64,000 bases of DNA, from positions 11,222,986-11,286,985 of the forward strand of contig JAVDOI010000003.1 in NCBI GenBank assembly GCA_032191485.1, read 5' to 3'. Position 1 is the stretch's first letter, and every line of letters starts with the position of its first letter. This document shows positions 36,350 to 47,594 of this stretch, piece after piece. The stretch comes from Leptoclinus maculatus. Taxonomy: Eukaryota > Chordata > Actinopteri > Perciformes > Stichaeidae. The notes under the pieces were generated by a model. The model did no database searches. It was given only the letters and a program-made list of their open reading frames with translations, and had not been told where the DNA came from. The position numbers and the translations under genes are program-made.

Positions 36350-38468
36350 ATGTATATGTTATAAATGCACCTATGATGTTAATACTGTGGGCTATATAAA
36401 TGTTTTTCATTTTTTTCTGCTCATACACACTGTGCTCATGTTTGACTGATGTTTTTTTTTTTAACTTGAGAAACACTCTGGCTTGACCACTTACAGATAA
36501 CAAACTAACTGATGGGCAGGGTATAACGGACTTCAGTAATGAGGTGGCCAAACTGCAGGCTTCTTACAACACTGCAATCCAAAGCAGGGATGAAGCCAAG
36601 AAACAGCTGGCAAGCGAGATCAGTGATCAGCAACTTACTAAATGGGAGATTGAACACCAGAGTACAAGAAGCAAATACTACGAAAAGCTGAGTGACAAAA
36701 TTCAAACGGAAATTTCAGCATTGAAGTCACACATCCCGATGATTAGTGAGAGCTTCTTTTACGCATTTTTGTGTGTTATCAAGGTTTAAAAACATAATTA
36801 TTGTGACTCAAACAACACATCATGTTTCCTTTTTCTTTGGTATCAGAGGAGGGCTGCAGACACTGTTTACCAGGATGGACTTTCCTGAACTCAATGTGTT
36901 ACTACTTTGCATTCTCTGATGCTATTTTACGTAAATCATGGCACGAAGCCAGAGAGTTCTGCAAAACCCTAGGAAGTGACTTGGCAGTGACAGACAGCAG
37001 AGAGAAACACGTAAGATATTGATATTTCTGGACAAACTCTGCAATTCAATTATTGTAATTCTCTTTTATAACGCTTTGCATTCAATATCTGAGCTGTAAA
37101 AGAGGTCAATGTAACATAGAACCCAACAAGATAAATGAATGTACTGTACGTGTATTAGAGGGGAAAGGAGTATTCACAGCCTTTACTTAAGTGAAAGTAC
37201 TAGCACCACACGGGTGAAATACTCCACTACAGGTAAAAGTCCTGCATTCAAAAACACACTTCAGTAAAATTATGTATTAGCAGCAAAATTACCTTTAAGT
37301 ATGACGTAAAGTATTCATTGAGAAGTCAAATGTTCTCTCTCAGTATTTTACTATTACAGTATATATATGATGTTTTTGAATTAATATTACTGCTGCAATA
37401 ATGTGTATGTTTAATTTTGATGTAGATGTTTACGGTTGTGCTAATTGTAACACCTTGTTATACTTTTAGGTAGTTTAATCTACAGCAATGCTTAATCTGT
37501 TAATCTTAATAATCTAACCCTGACCTGTGAGAACCACGTATCTCTAAAAAGTCAAGAAAAATGGCTGTTTTCAGATTTTGCAACGATGCATCTTCCAGCT
37601 GATCCAAGAGGATTTAAATAGTTTATTTAACTCAAGAATAATTTTCTCAACACATGAAAGAACATTTCATCTTTCATTTTATCAAAAACATTTAAAAATC
37701 AACCGATCTGGAGATACGTGATTTCCTCTGTGTAGGAAAGGTGAACAACTGTAATCTGTAATGTAACTTAAGTAGTGGAGCATACGTACAATATTTTCCT
37801 CTGAGATGTAGTGGAGTAGAAGTATAAAGTAGTAATAACATGGAAATACTCAAGTAAAATAAGTCCCTCAAATTTACAGTACTTGAGTAAATTAGTTACA
37901 TTCCCCCACTGACATGTATGTGTGTGTTTTTACATTTTCGGGCTTGGCAGCTGGCAATAATTGACTTGATAAATAAATATCAAGGGCCCCTTACAAGCGC
38001 CATCCAATACCACAGTGGCTTCTGGATCGGATTGACAGATGTGGAGGAGGAAGGGACTTGGAAATGGCTGGATGGAACAAGACTGACTGAGGGGTAACAG
38101 TTACATACGCATATACAGAAAAAATGCAAGAGATAATAATTTGGAGTCAAATATTGCGATTGTAGGAACTGTTGTGATAGCACGTTCTCATAATTACAGC
38201 TGTGGAAATAATCCATTTGTAATACCACTCTTCAAAACCAATAAACAATTGATGATTTGTTAAAACATATAGTTACGGAGAAGATATTATAGCTCACCAA
38301 CCTATCATCTGTTTCAGGTTCTGGAATAGTGGAGAGCCCAACAATCAGGGTAATGAGGACTGTGCAGCGATGTATCCCAGAAACAACCCCTTCCAGGCCT
38401 GGAATGATGCTCCGTGCAGGCATGAACTGAAATGGATTTGCCAACAAACACCAAGGTCTGCAAGTTAA
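34503..38468 (+). CDS. C-type lectin receptor C with complete EPN/WND site
   Basis: Six coding exons: 34503-34620, 34919-35035, 36497-36745, 36847-37010, 37951-38093 and 38318-38468, 313 residues. The cytoplasmic tail has SDGSYNKLI, which holds a YXX-hydrophobic sorting signal (YNKL) and somewhat resembles the DGYxxL hemITAM of Dectin-1 and CLEC-2. The membrane span is LLTVSLAVLAVILLAV. The stalk (DFSNEVAKLQASY and on) is unrelated in detail to that of A and B. The CTLD has CRHCLPGW, FWIGLTD, EPN and WND, the full mannose-type Ca2+ site. It is a tandem duplicate of lectin D. Introns 2 and 4 are long because of a TA-rich array and an interspersed repeat. Confidence 0.92.
35723..36358. repeat. 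TATATG-rich variable array in lectin C intron 2
   Basis: About 635 bp made almost only of TA, TATG and TGTA units, including a run of about ten TATATG hexamers near 36215-36270. The matching place in lectin D (40734-40752) has only about nine TA units. Long open frames through it (tyrosine/isoleucine repeats) are artefacts. Confidence 0.97.
37160..37905. repeat. Teleost AAGTAAAAGTAC-type interspersed repeat in lectin C intron 4
   Basis: Text such as CAGCCTTTACTTAAGTGAAAGTACTAG, AAAGTCCTGCATTCAAAA and CTTGAGTAAATTAGTTACATTCC at the two ends is typical of a repeat frequent in percomorph genomes. Lectin D keeps only the two ends (about 41570-41690), with an internal loss of roughly 590 bp. A related piece lies in intron 2 of both genes (35140-35270, 40580-40690). 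Confidence 0.6.
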
Positions 38469-39923
38469 TGTGATATTTTAAAATCACATTTAGTTTTCAA
38501 TTAATTGTTTGAATGAAGAATTAACTTTTGGTTTTAATGACTTTTACATCTCTTTTTATTGTCATGTCAATATTTGTTGATACTTCAAAATGGCAGGGAA
38601 GGTGAAAATACCAAAAATGCATTTGATTTATGAAATGAACTACAAAATTATCCTGTAATAAATCATTTTACTCTGTACATTTTAATTGCTACTATACAGA
38701 TCTGTACACTAGGGTACCAGTTTATCAGGAAAACACCCAGCTTCACGTACATTGTACATTCAAGTCATATGTTGCGTCACAAAGCAACACGTCAAGTGTC
38801 AGTTAGCATTGAGTTGATAAGTTAAACTTCCAGATGTCACAAACATTTATCATTATGGGTAATGATAATGAAGTTTGAGTTAACTTAACCACTGGAGCTA
38901 ATTCCCAAAACAGCTGTCTTGATGGCCTTTTCAATTTTGTAAGAACAGTGTGAAAAGCAAACAACTACCATTCTTGAATAAAACTTTATTGTCATGCCTC
39001 CGCGGTGAACGAAGAATCAGAAAACATCTTCACTAAAAACTTAGTAAACATTTCTGCATAAACGCTACTCGTCCACGTGAGTCCAAATGTTTGTTTTAAA
39101 TAGGTTTTAGTGAAGTATTTTCTAGAAAGAGACTTTGCTGTTGAGTTTTTCAAATCAATGTTTTGAGTGTCATTTGTCCCATTATACTGGAGCAGAGTTA
39201 GACATCTCTACGGCTGATATCTCCAACACTCTGCAACTCGCAACAAAACAATGTTACATCAGCATGTTAGCATGCTGATGTTGACATGTTTAGCTTGACA
39301 TACAGTACATGTATAAACTAAGCTCTGGTTCCTCAATGTGTTCTTTCTGACATTAAATAAAGGTTGAGTGAATGAATTACATTATTGTGAGTCTACTGCT
39401 TTGAATCTCTCTTTCTAAACAACACTTAGATGTGTGGGCAGCAGGTGGTGCACATAAGTTGTTCATGGCATCTATACGATCGATAACATTGGTTATATTA
39501 TCTGTAACTGCTGTCTATTTAATACCTCCCACAACTCACTGTGTCACAACTCAGACTTCATTAAATTACCTTGTCATTCAAGCTAATGGTAGTGCTTTCC
39601 AATCTGAACATACTGGTTTAAAACCAGTGATGGCTTTAGCTAATGGCAGTCAGCTAGACAAGCACCTAAAATAACAAAAAACATTTTTTGTTTTCCAAAT
39701 TGTACCAAAGTGATACCTAAATAATCTTATAAAGCTTGGATATTTGAATAAATTAGAAATCCTTTTGATCAGAAAATGACACTGCACTTTAAATCACCTG
39801 CAGCCCCTGTAAATATTTAACAAATTATCCGGATTTTGTTTGTAATGTTACACACCCACAGGGCAAGGTCCTAACAAATAATCTGTCTGCGACGGTCACG
39901 TCAGACTCATTTTAACTGTCAAA
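38469..39923. other. Spacer between lectins C and D
   Basis: 38455-38940 is the C 3' flank, repeated after D (42224-42680) and at 46895-47480. 39140-39245 is repeated at 42828-42955. 39250-39640 matches the flank of lectin A (30650-31045). 39698-39923 matches the flank between B and C (34265-34502). The spacer is thus a mosaic of duplicated flanks. An 80-codon ORF at 39432 is not supported. Confidence 0.7.
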
Positions 39924-42235
39924 ATGGAGGAAGGAGAAAATTCAGGTGGTACTTCTGATGGTTCATATAACAAACTGATTCATCAAGAGGACTTCAGTGA
40001 AGATGATAACACGCTCTACTCAAACCAAGAGAAGCAACAAGGTATAGTAAATGAGAATGTTATATCTGTTCTTTAAGATACTGGTACCAGATTCTAAAGT
40101 ACTACTGGAAACGCATCTATTTTAACATGTGTCCTTGTTTTTTTTAAATCATTGTATAACTCAACTATATTATTATAGAATATTATTATTACAATATACA
40201 AAGACAAATGAAAAGAAAAAACGACAAAGTGTCTCATTTGGTTTTCATTTACCTTTGTCAACTGTCTGTTATTTCTATTATATTGAATTGTTAGTATATT
40301 GTCGCAGTTTATGGCTCTGCTATTGACCCACCATGTCTCTGTGTAGTGTCCATATCGATGGTGAGACCTGGATTTCGTTTGAATCATCACAAACTGCTTA
40401 CAGTAAGCCTGGCAGTGCTTGCTGTCATTCTACTAGCAGTTGACGTTGGCCTGGGAGTCTATTGTAAGTCACTGTTAACCTCCTCAGATAGTTATATAGT
40501 TATGTGGTGACAGCTCAAATTCCTTGTAGGCCCTGTGTATACACATACTTGGTCAATAAATGTGATTCTGATAACAAGTAAAGGTCCTGCATTCAAAATC
40601 TTACTCAAGTTCAATTTCAAAAGTATTAACATCGAAATATACTCAAAGTACTAAAAGTAAAAGTACCTATTATGTACATGCATTCATCACTTTAGTCAGT
40701 CACTTGTAATGTTGCAGCTAGTGAAGTGGAGCTAATATATATATATATATGTTATAAATGCACCTATGATGTTAATACTGTGGGCTATATAAATGTTTTT
40801 CATTTTTTTCTGCTCATACACACTGTGCTCATGTTTGACTGATGTTTTTTTTTTTAACTTGAGAAACACTCTGGCTTGACCACTTACAGATAACAAACTA
40901 ACTGATGGGCAGGGTATAACGGACTTCAGTAATGAGGTGGCCAAACTGCAGGCTTCTTACAACACTGCAATCCAAAGCAGGGATGAAGCCAAGAAACAGC
41001 TGGCAAGCGAGATCAGTGATCAGCAACTTACTAAATGGGAGATTGAACACCAGAGTACAAGAAGCAAATACTACGAAAAGCTGAGTGACAAAATTCAAAC
41101 GGAAATTTCAGCATTGAAGTCACACATCCCGATGATTAGTGAGAGCTTCTTTTACATATGTTTGTGTGTTATCAAGGTTTAAAAACATAATTATTGTGAC
41201 TCAAACAACAACACATCATGTTTCCTTTTTCTTTGGTATCAGAGGAGGGCTGCAGACACTGTTTACCAGGATGGACTTTCCTGAACTCAATGTGTTACTA
41301 CTTTACATTCTCTGATGCTATTTTACGTAAATCATGGCACGAAGCCAGAGAGTTCTGCAAAACCCTAGGAAGTGACTTGGCAGTGACAGACAGCAGAGAG
41401 AAACACGTAAGATATTGATATTTCTGGACAAACTCTGCAATTCAATTATTGTAATTCTCTTTTATAACGCTTTGCATTCAATATCTGAGCTGTAAAAGAG
41501 GTCAATGTAACATAGAACCCAACAAAATAAATGAATGTACTGTACGTGTATCAGAGGGGAAAGGAGTATTCACAGCCTTTACTTAAGTAAGAAATACTCC
41601 ACTACAGGTAAAAGTCCTGCATTCAAAAACACACTTCAGTAAAATTATGTATTAGCAGCAAAATTACCTTAAATTAGTTACATTCCCCCACTGACATGTA
41701 TGTGTGTGTTTTTACATTTTCGGGCTTGGCAGCTGGCAATATTTGACTTTATAATGAAATATCGAGGGTCCTTTACGCACAATGGCTTCTGGATCGGATT
41801 GACAGATGTGGAGGAGGAAGGGACTTGGAAATGGCTGGATGGAACAAGACTGACTGAGGGGTAACAGTTACATACGCATATACAGAAAAAATGCAAGAGA
41901 TAATTATTTGGAGTCAAATATTGCGATTGTAGGAACTGTTGTGATAGCACATTCTCATAATTACAGCTGTGGAAATAATCCATTTGTAATACCACTCTTC
42001 AAAACCAATAAACAATTGATGATTTGTTAAAACATATAGTTACGGAGAAGATATTATAGCTCACCAACCTATCATCTGTTTCAGGTTCTGGAATAATGGA
42101 GAGCCCAACAATCAGGGTAATGAGGACTGTGCAATGTTTGGTCCCAGAAGCAACCCCTTCCAGGGCTGGAATGATGCTCCGTGCAGGCATGAACTGAAAT
42201 GGATTTGCCAGAGAACACCAAGGTCTGCAAGTTAA
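39924..42235 (+). CDS. C-type lectin receptor D, recent tandem copy of C
   Basis: Six coding exons: 39924-40041, 40347-40463, 40890-41138, 41243-41406, 41733-41860 and 42085-42235, 308 residues. The tail, span and stalk are almost identical to lectin C: I see one change in exon 2 (H to R in GFxLNHH) and one in exon 4 (A to T). Exon 5 is five codons shorter and differs in the first half (KYRGSFTHNGF). Exon 6 differs around the site (CAMFGPRSNPFQGWND) while EPN and WND are kept. So it should bind a mannose-type ligand in a Ca2+-dependent way, with an altered rim. It shares the YNKL sorting motif. The stop codon and 3' flank are shared with C. Confidence 0.93.
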
Positions 42236-45200
42236 TGTGATATTTTAAAATCACATTTAGTTTTCAATTAATTGTTTGAATGAAGAATTAACTTTTGGTT
42301 TTAATGACTTTCACATCTCTTTTTATATTTGTTGAGACTTCAAAATGACAGGGAAGGTCAAAATACCAAAAATACATTTGATTTATGAAATTAACTACAA
42401 AATGTAGGTTAACAATTTACTGTAATAAATCATTTTTACTATGTACATTTTAATTGCTACTATACAGATCTGTACACTAGGGTACCAGTTTATCAGGAAA
42501 ACACCCAGCTTCACGTACATTGTACATTCAAGTCATATGTTGCGTCACAAAGCAACACGTCAAGTGTCAGTTAGCATTGAGTTGATAAGTTAAACTTCCA
42601 GATGTCACAAACATTCATCATTATGGGTAATGATAATGAAGTATGAGTTAACTTAACCACCGGAGCTAATTCCCAAAACAGCTATCAGCTATTGTGTGTA
42701 CGTATCATTTGATAAATAAACACAAATCAAAACTAATGACCATTTGTTGATTTCCATGTCTAACTTACCTGCCGATCTCATTTGTCAAATAGGTTTTAGT
42801 GAAGTGTTTGTTTCCGTCATCATTTCCAGAAAGAGACTTTGCTGTTGAGTTTTTCAAATCAATGTTTTGAGTGTCATTTGTCCCATTATACTGGAGCAGA
42901 GTTAGACATCTCTACGGCTGATATCTCCAACACTCTGCAACTCACAACAAAACAATCTAGATTAATAAACAACACACAGGTAAGAGAAAAAACATATTGT
43001 CCCTTTAATAATTTGATTTGAAAGATGAATTCCATTTATTTAACTGAGGCTTTTATCCAAAGTGATCCATGAATCACTACAATACATCAACTGCTTCAAG
43101 TGCATCTAGAGCCAATAAGAGAGAGAGAGAGAGAAAAGGGTTTGATGGTGTTTGTTTGTAATCACACTCACCAGCTGCTACCTGAAGCTCAGCAGAGCCA
43201 CAGAAACTCACTACAGTCATCAGAGCGGAGGCCACAAGCTGTTAATCACCACTAAAACTATGAACCATGCTGTTCTCTACAGGCCTGTTGTCATCAGCAG
43301 GTTGAAGTCATAAAACTACAGAGAGAAGAGACCATGATCACCGTCTCCGGGTGGTTTCAACATTAAACCATACTGTTCAGAAAGGGTGTAATTATCCATG
43401 ATGATCAATAATGTGAGTTGTCTCAACGCCACAGGGAGTCAAATAGTTACTATCAGCTCAGAAAAAAACAACATTTTGGGAAACAAAACAAATCACAAAT
43501 GGAAAGTTAGAGTTTGTATCTGCACCTGTAATCCACTATTCACTGAATAAATGTTATCCCACAAAAAAACATTGCTAACCTCTTTACATTTCTGTGCATG
43601 TTTTTGTTCATATTTTATTTTCACTCTTTCCCACTTACAAATCACAGTTTCCCTCCAGATAAATAAACTTCTATCTTATCTCATGCACCAAGCTGGTTTT
43701 TACTGTGTTTGGCTGCAGAATACAGTAGATGGCTGCAGTGAGACATGAATAAGGAATTTAAACCAGTTGAGGAACCAATGTTTTACCTGCTGACAGAGTT
43801 AGATATGAGATTAGTAGCTCCGTCCATATGTCTATTTTATTATTATCTTTATTTTAGTTTCATTATTAAATTGAGGAAATACTCACAGCCCAAGTTTACT
43901 GTAACTAGTAAGGAATCCCAATACACAACTATCAGTAGTTACCAGGGACAAAAATCTAACAAGGCTGTCATAGAGAAAACACATTGAAAAGTTTAATTTC
44001 ATGATTGTTTTCTTTCTCTGTAAACACTTCATAAACATGAACATAGTTATATGTAGCTATTTAAAATCTGGATTTCATTTATATCAATGAAATAAAAGCA
44101 AGAACATTGATGAAGTTATATATTTCATACTGCAGCCAACATACATTTTGAGTTTACACATGGCCGGTGAACACATTATCATTAGTCTGAAGACATTTCA
44201 GTTATGTGCTGTATGGCTCCTTTATCTTATAGTACAAAAAAGACAAAACTATTTGAACGTGCAGGCTCAAGGGAAGTTGTAAGTGCATTGGTTTGTCAGG
44301 ATTATTTCAGCAAGCAAACTGCACATTAGTCAGATGATTTATAGATTATTATGTTAACAATATTGTGTGTCAGTGTTATTTACACGTGTAGCTGAGACAT
44401 GAAGATGTAATTTTGCTGTCTTATTTTGTATGGGTCTTCTTCCTGTAGAGTCCAACAGTGTTCAATGCAATGTGATGCACAAAGAAGAGCAAGAGTTGAT
44501 TTAATAGTTGTTGTTTTTTCACATTTGCGTGTGAAGTGTGACCAAGTGCCTCTGTGATGCACACAAAATGTATGGTCACATTTTTGTTTATTTGATTAAT
44601 ATTTGATACAACGAATTTTGATGATTTTCGTAATCATAATAAAACTTCCCCAGAAGTGTATGTCTACCTATGGACAGTAGGTGGCAGTGCAGCGCTGTGG
44701 TTTCGCCTTGCGACCTTGGACTTGTATGTGCGCGTGCAGCATCTTCTCATAGCTCGAGGAGACGTTAAATAAGAGAAGCCACGTGTTTGCCTGCCTCATA
44801 ATTGTTCCTGTTTTTCTCAGGTTAGTTACATGTAAAGTGCACCAAATGCGAAATATAAATTGGGGACCAATGTTTACTTAACAATTTTGAAGATTATTTT
44901 GTGTTAATGTAGTTGTTTAGTAGCTACGTGAGTATTGTTTGAAGACTAATAAGTCGTTTCATGCTAAATATGTTAATTATATGTTACTGAAATATATATA
45001 TAAGTGTTGTGCATGTTAGTTAGCACGTGTTAGCGGTTCGCTATACCGGGTAAAGCCTCTACTTCTGGGTCAATGTTGATGAAATCGGCAGTGATGTCGT
45101 TTACTGGATGTCCAAGGAGCATGTCATGCCAATGTCATCGCCAAAGGTTTCTTCCTCTGGACTCACTGCAGTGTTCACGCTGCATGCCAGGCTGGGTCGA

Positions 45201-46733
45201 GCACGCTTCACATGTCCCAGATAACAGAGAAGTGTGAAAAGTGATGTTTACTGGAGGCCAATGTCATCGCCTCCTGGGACAAAGACCAGTCAGCACAGGA
45301 CTGTTGCCATTGTCCAAATTTGTAAATATGAATATGTTTTGGTCCCTGTAAAATAAATGATCAGTTCTTCTACAGAATGGATTACTGGACTTTGTAATGT
45401 ATGTCTTATGGAATAATCACTTTGGAAATCAAGTGATCTACTTGTTTAACGGCCTGGATTAATTAAGCCAAACAATGGCGCTATCAGTCTTTAAAAAAAT
45501 TCTCCTTCAGCATCTAGCTAAATATGTTTTATTGATTGGTCGAACACTCTCTGGCTAGATTTCTAAAATTCTTCTAAACATTGGTTGATGTGGTGGTTTC
45601 TGTGGAACCAGCTGATGGGGAAGAAGCAGCTCTGCTAAAGGCTGCTACAAACACTGATGGGGTATCTAAAGAAAAACATCACTGAAGCCTTTCTGTTCAG
45701 ATAACTCAAATGTAATCACAGATCTCACATAACTTCCCACAATCCTTAGCTCTTGGGGCGTCAACAAGAGGGCTTATCTGGTTTGTTACAAAGAGCAGGA
45801 AATGAATGCACTTGAAACGCTATCTCTGCCCTTTTCTACACACTTTGTGCACAAGTTAAATGTGATAAATTATACCTGCATCTCATCTGATTCAGTCAGT
45901 AGACAAACCTAAACTCAGATATAACTATCATCTACCAACATGAAAGCTATCTTAAGTGTGAAATTAAGTGATGTTCCTGCTTCTATTACGTCTCTCTGGA
46001 CTTCCTGAGTCACACGGTCCTCTCCCAAAACACCGCACCAAGAGCAGCAGTGACCCAGTGAGGGACGCCTTTCTGCCAGATGTGTGAGGCCTGCTGATGG
46101 CCACATGTTGTCCAAACTGTGAGCTCACTGCTTGACCTCTGACCCCTCATTCATGTCAAAGCAGCAGCTGGTGATCTGTGTGGTGTTGTCATATGAGCAG
46201 TTTTGTGAGGAACATCAACAAGGCCACTTTTATAGCGATTTTCCATGAAAAGTATGAAAAACCAATACTAACCTGATGCTGAAGGATATTATGCTATATT
46301 TTTATGTCATTACCATTATTATTATTTACTTTAGATAATGGAGATTTATTCAAACCACATTGAAATGGTCTGGTTTGTTTTATTTGGGGCATTTATGTGA
46401 ACTAAGCAGGCTATCTATAACACTATTATTTCTATTAATACATAATTGTCTCTGTGGATAACCATTTTACTTTACATTTATTATGTACTATAGTAACTGC
46501 AACCCAATAACCCAACAGTTAACTGTTATGCTTACTAATTTCTATCAATGTCTTTGGTTTGAATTTGAGTAACTGCAACTCAATAAAATATTTAAAATAC
46601 TATAACTCAACATGTACTAAACAATTACAATTGGAGCTGAAACGATTCCTTAAATAATTGATTAGCTTACAGAAAAGGAAAAGTATGAATATTTTAAAAA
46701 AATGGTCTATTATAGTAGATTGAATATATATAT

Positions 46734-46788
<55 letters not shown>

Positions 46789-46894
46789 GTTGACTTGATA
46801 ATCGTGAGTTGCATTCATACTAACAATATCTATACATTTTTGTATAATATAAACCACTACATTCTCTCTCTGTTCACCTGGAACTCATTTTAAA
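42236..46894. other. Intergenic region after the lectin array
   Basis: 4.6 kb. The first 700 bp are duplicated flank. A short (GA)n lies near 43118-43136. 44660-44830 contains GACAGTAGGTGGCAGTGCAG, a phrase seen in fish repeats. 46733-46784 is a (TA)n tract. I recognise no gene; the short ORFs are not supported. Confidence 0.5.
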
Positions 46895-47483
46895 ACACCA
46901 ATGTCTGCGAGTTAATGTGATATTTTAAAATCACATTTAGTTTTCAATTAATTGTTTGAATGAAGAATTAACTTTTGGTTTTAATGACTTTTACATCTCT
47001 TTTTATTGTCATGTCAATATTTGTTGAGACTTCAAAATGACAGGGAAGGTGAAAATACCAAAAATACATTTGATTTATGAAATGAACTACAAAATGTAGG
47101 TTAACAATATACTGTAATAAATCATTTTTACTATGTACATTTTAATTACTACTATACAGATCTGTACACTAGGGTACCAGTTTATCAGGAAAACACCCAG
47201 CTTCACGTACATTGTACATTCCTACAAGTCATATGTTGCGTCACAAAGCAACACGTCAAGTGTCAGTTAGCATTGAGTTGTTAAGTTAAGCTTCCAGATG
47301 TCACAAACATTTATCATTATGGGTAATGATAATGAAGTATGAGTTAACTTAACCACCGGAGCTAATTCCCAAAACAACTGTCAGCTATTGTGTGTACGTA
47401 TCATTTGATAAATAAACACAAATCAAAACTAATGACCATTTGTTGATTTCCATGTCTAACTTACCCGCCGATCTCATTTGTCA
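46895..47483 (+). pseudogene. Third copy of the lectin C/D 3' end and flank
   Basis: Starts with the last codons of a lectin gene (ACA CCA ATG TCT GCG AGT TAA, stop at 46913-46915; C and D have TPRSAS). It continues for about 570 bp matching 42215-42790 almost base for base, then breaks off. No upstream lectin exons are seen. It ends only about 110 bp from the ttc8 stop codon. Confidence 0.85.
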
Positions 47484-47594
47484 TATCTTTTTGTTCAGGA
47501 GCCTCATGGCCACCACTGCAGCGCAACATGTCTTATCTTTAACTACTGTCTTATTCAAACCACACCTTGCTTTCTAAGCATGCTGGTCGGGCGC

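Larger units (their letters stand above)
34265..42960 (+). repeat. Tandem duplication carrying lectins C and D
   Basis: Unit 1 runs from about 34265 to 39245 and unit 2 from about 39698 to 42960. The units align over exons, introns and flanks. The main differences are the TATATG array, about 450 bp next to it, and an internal repeat segment in intron 4, all present only in unit 1. The near identity of introns points to a recent event. Confidence 0.9.

Noticed and set aside
35642..36551. Several long ORFs (up to 276 codons) rich in Y, I, T, V and H on both strands
   Set aside because: They are translations of the TATATG array in a lectin intron; any frame of such DNA stays open.
39432..39674. 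80-codon ORF with a hydrophobic N-terminus
   Set aside because: Lies in duplicated flank; the related segment at 30935-31045 does not keep the frame, so coding is unlikely.
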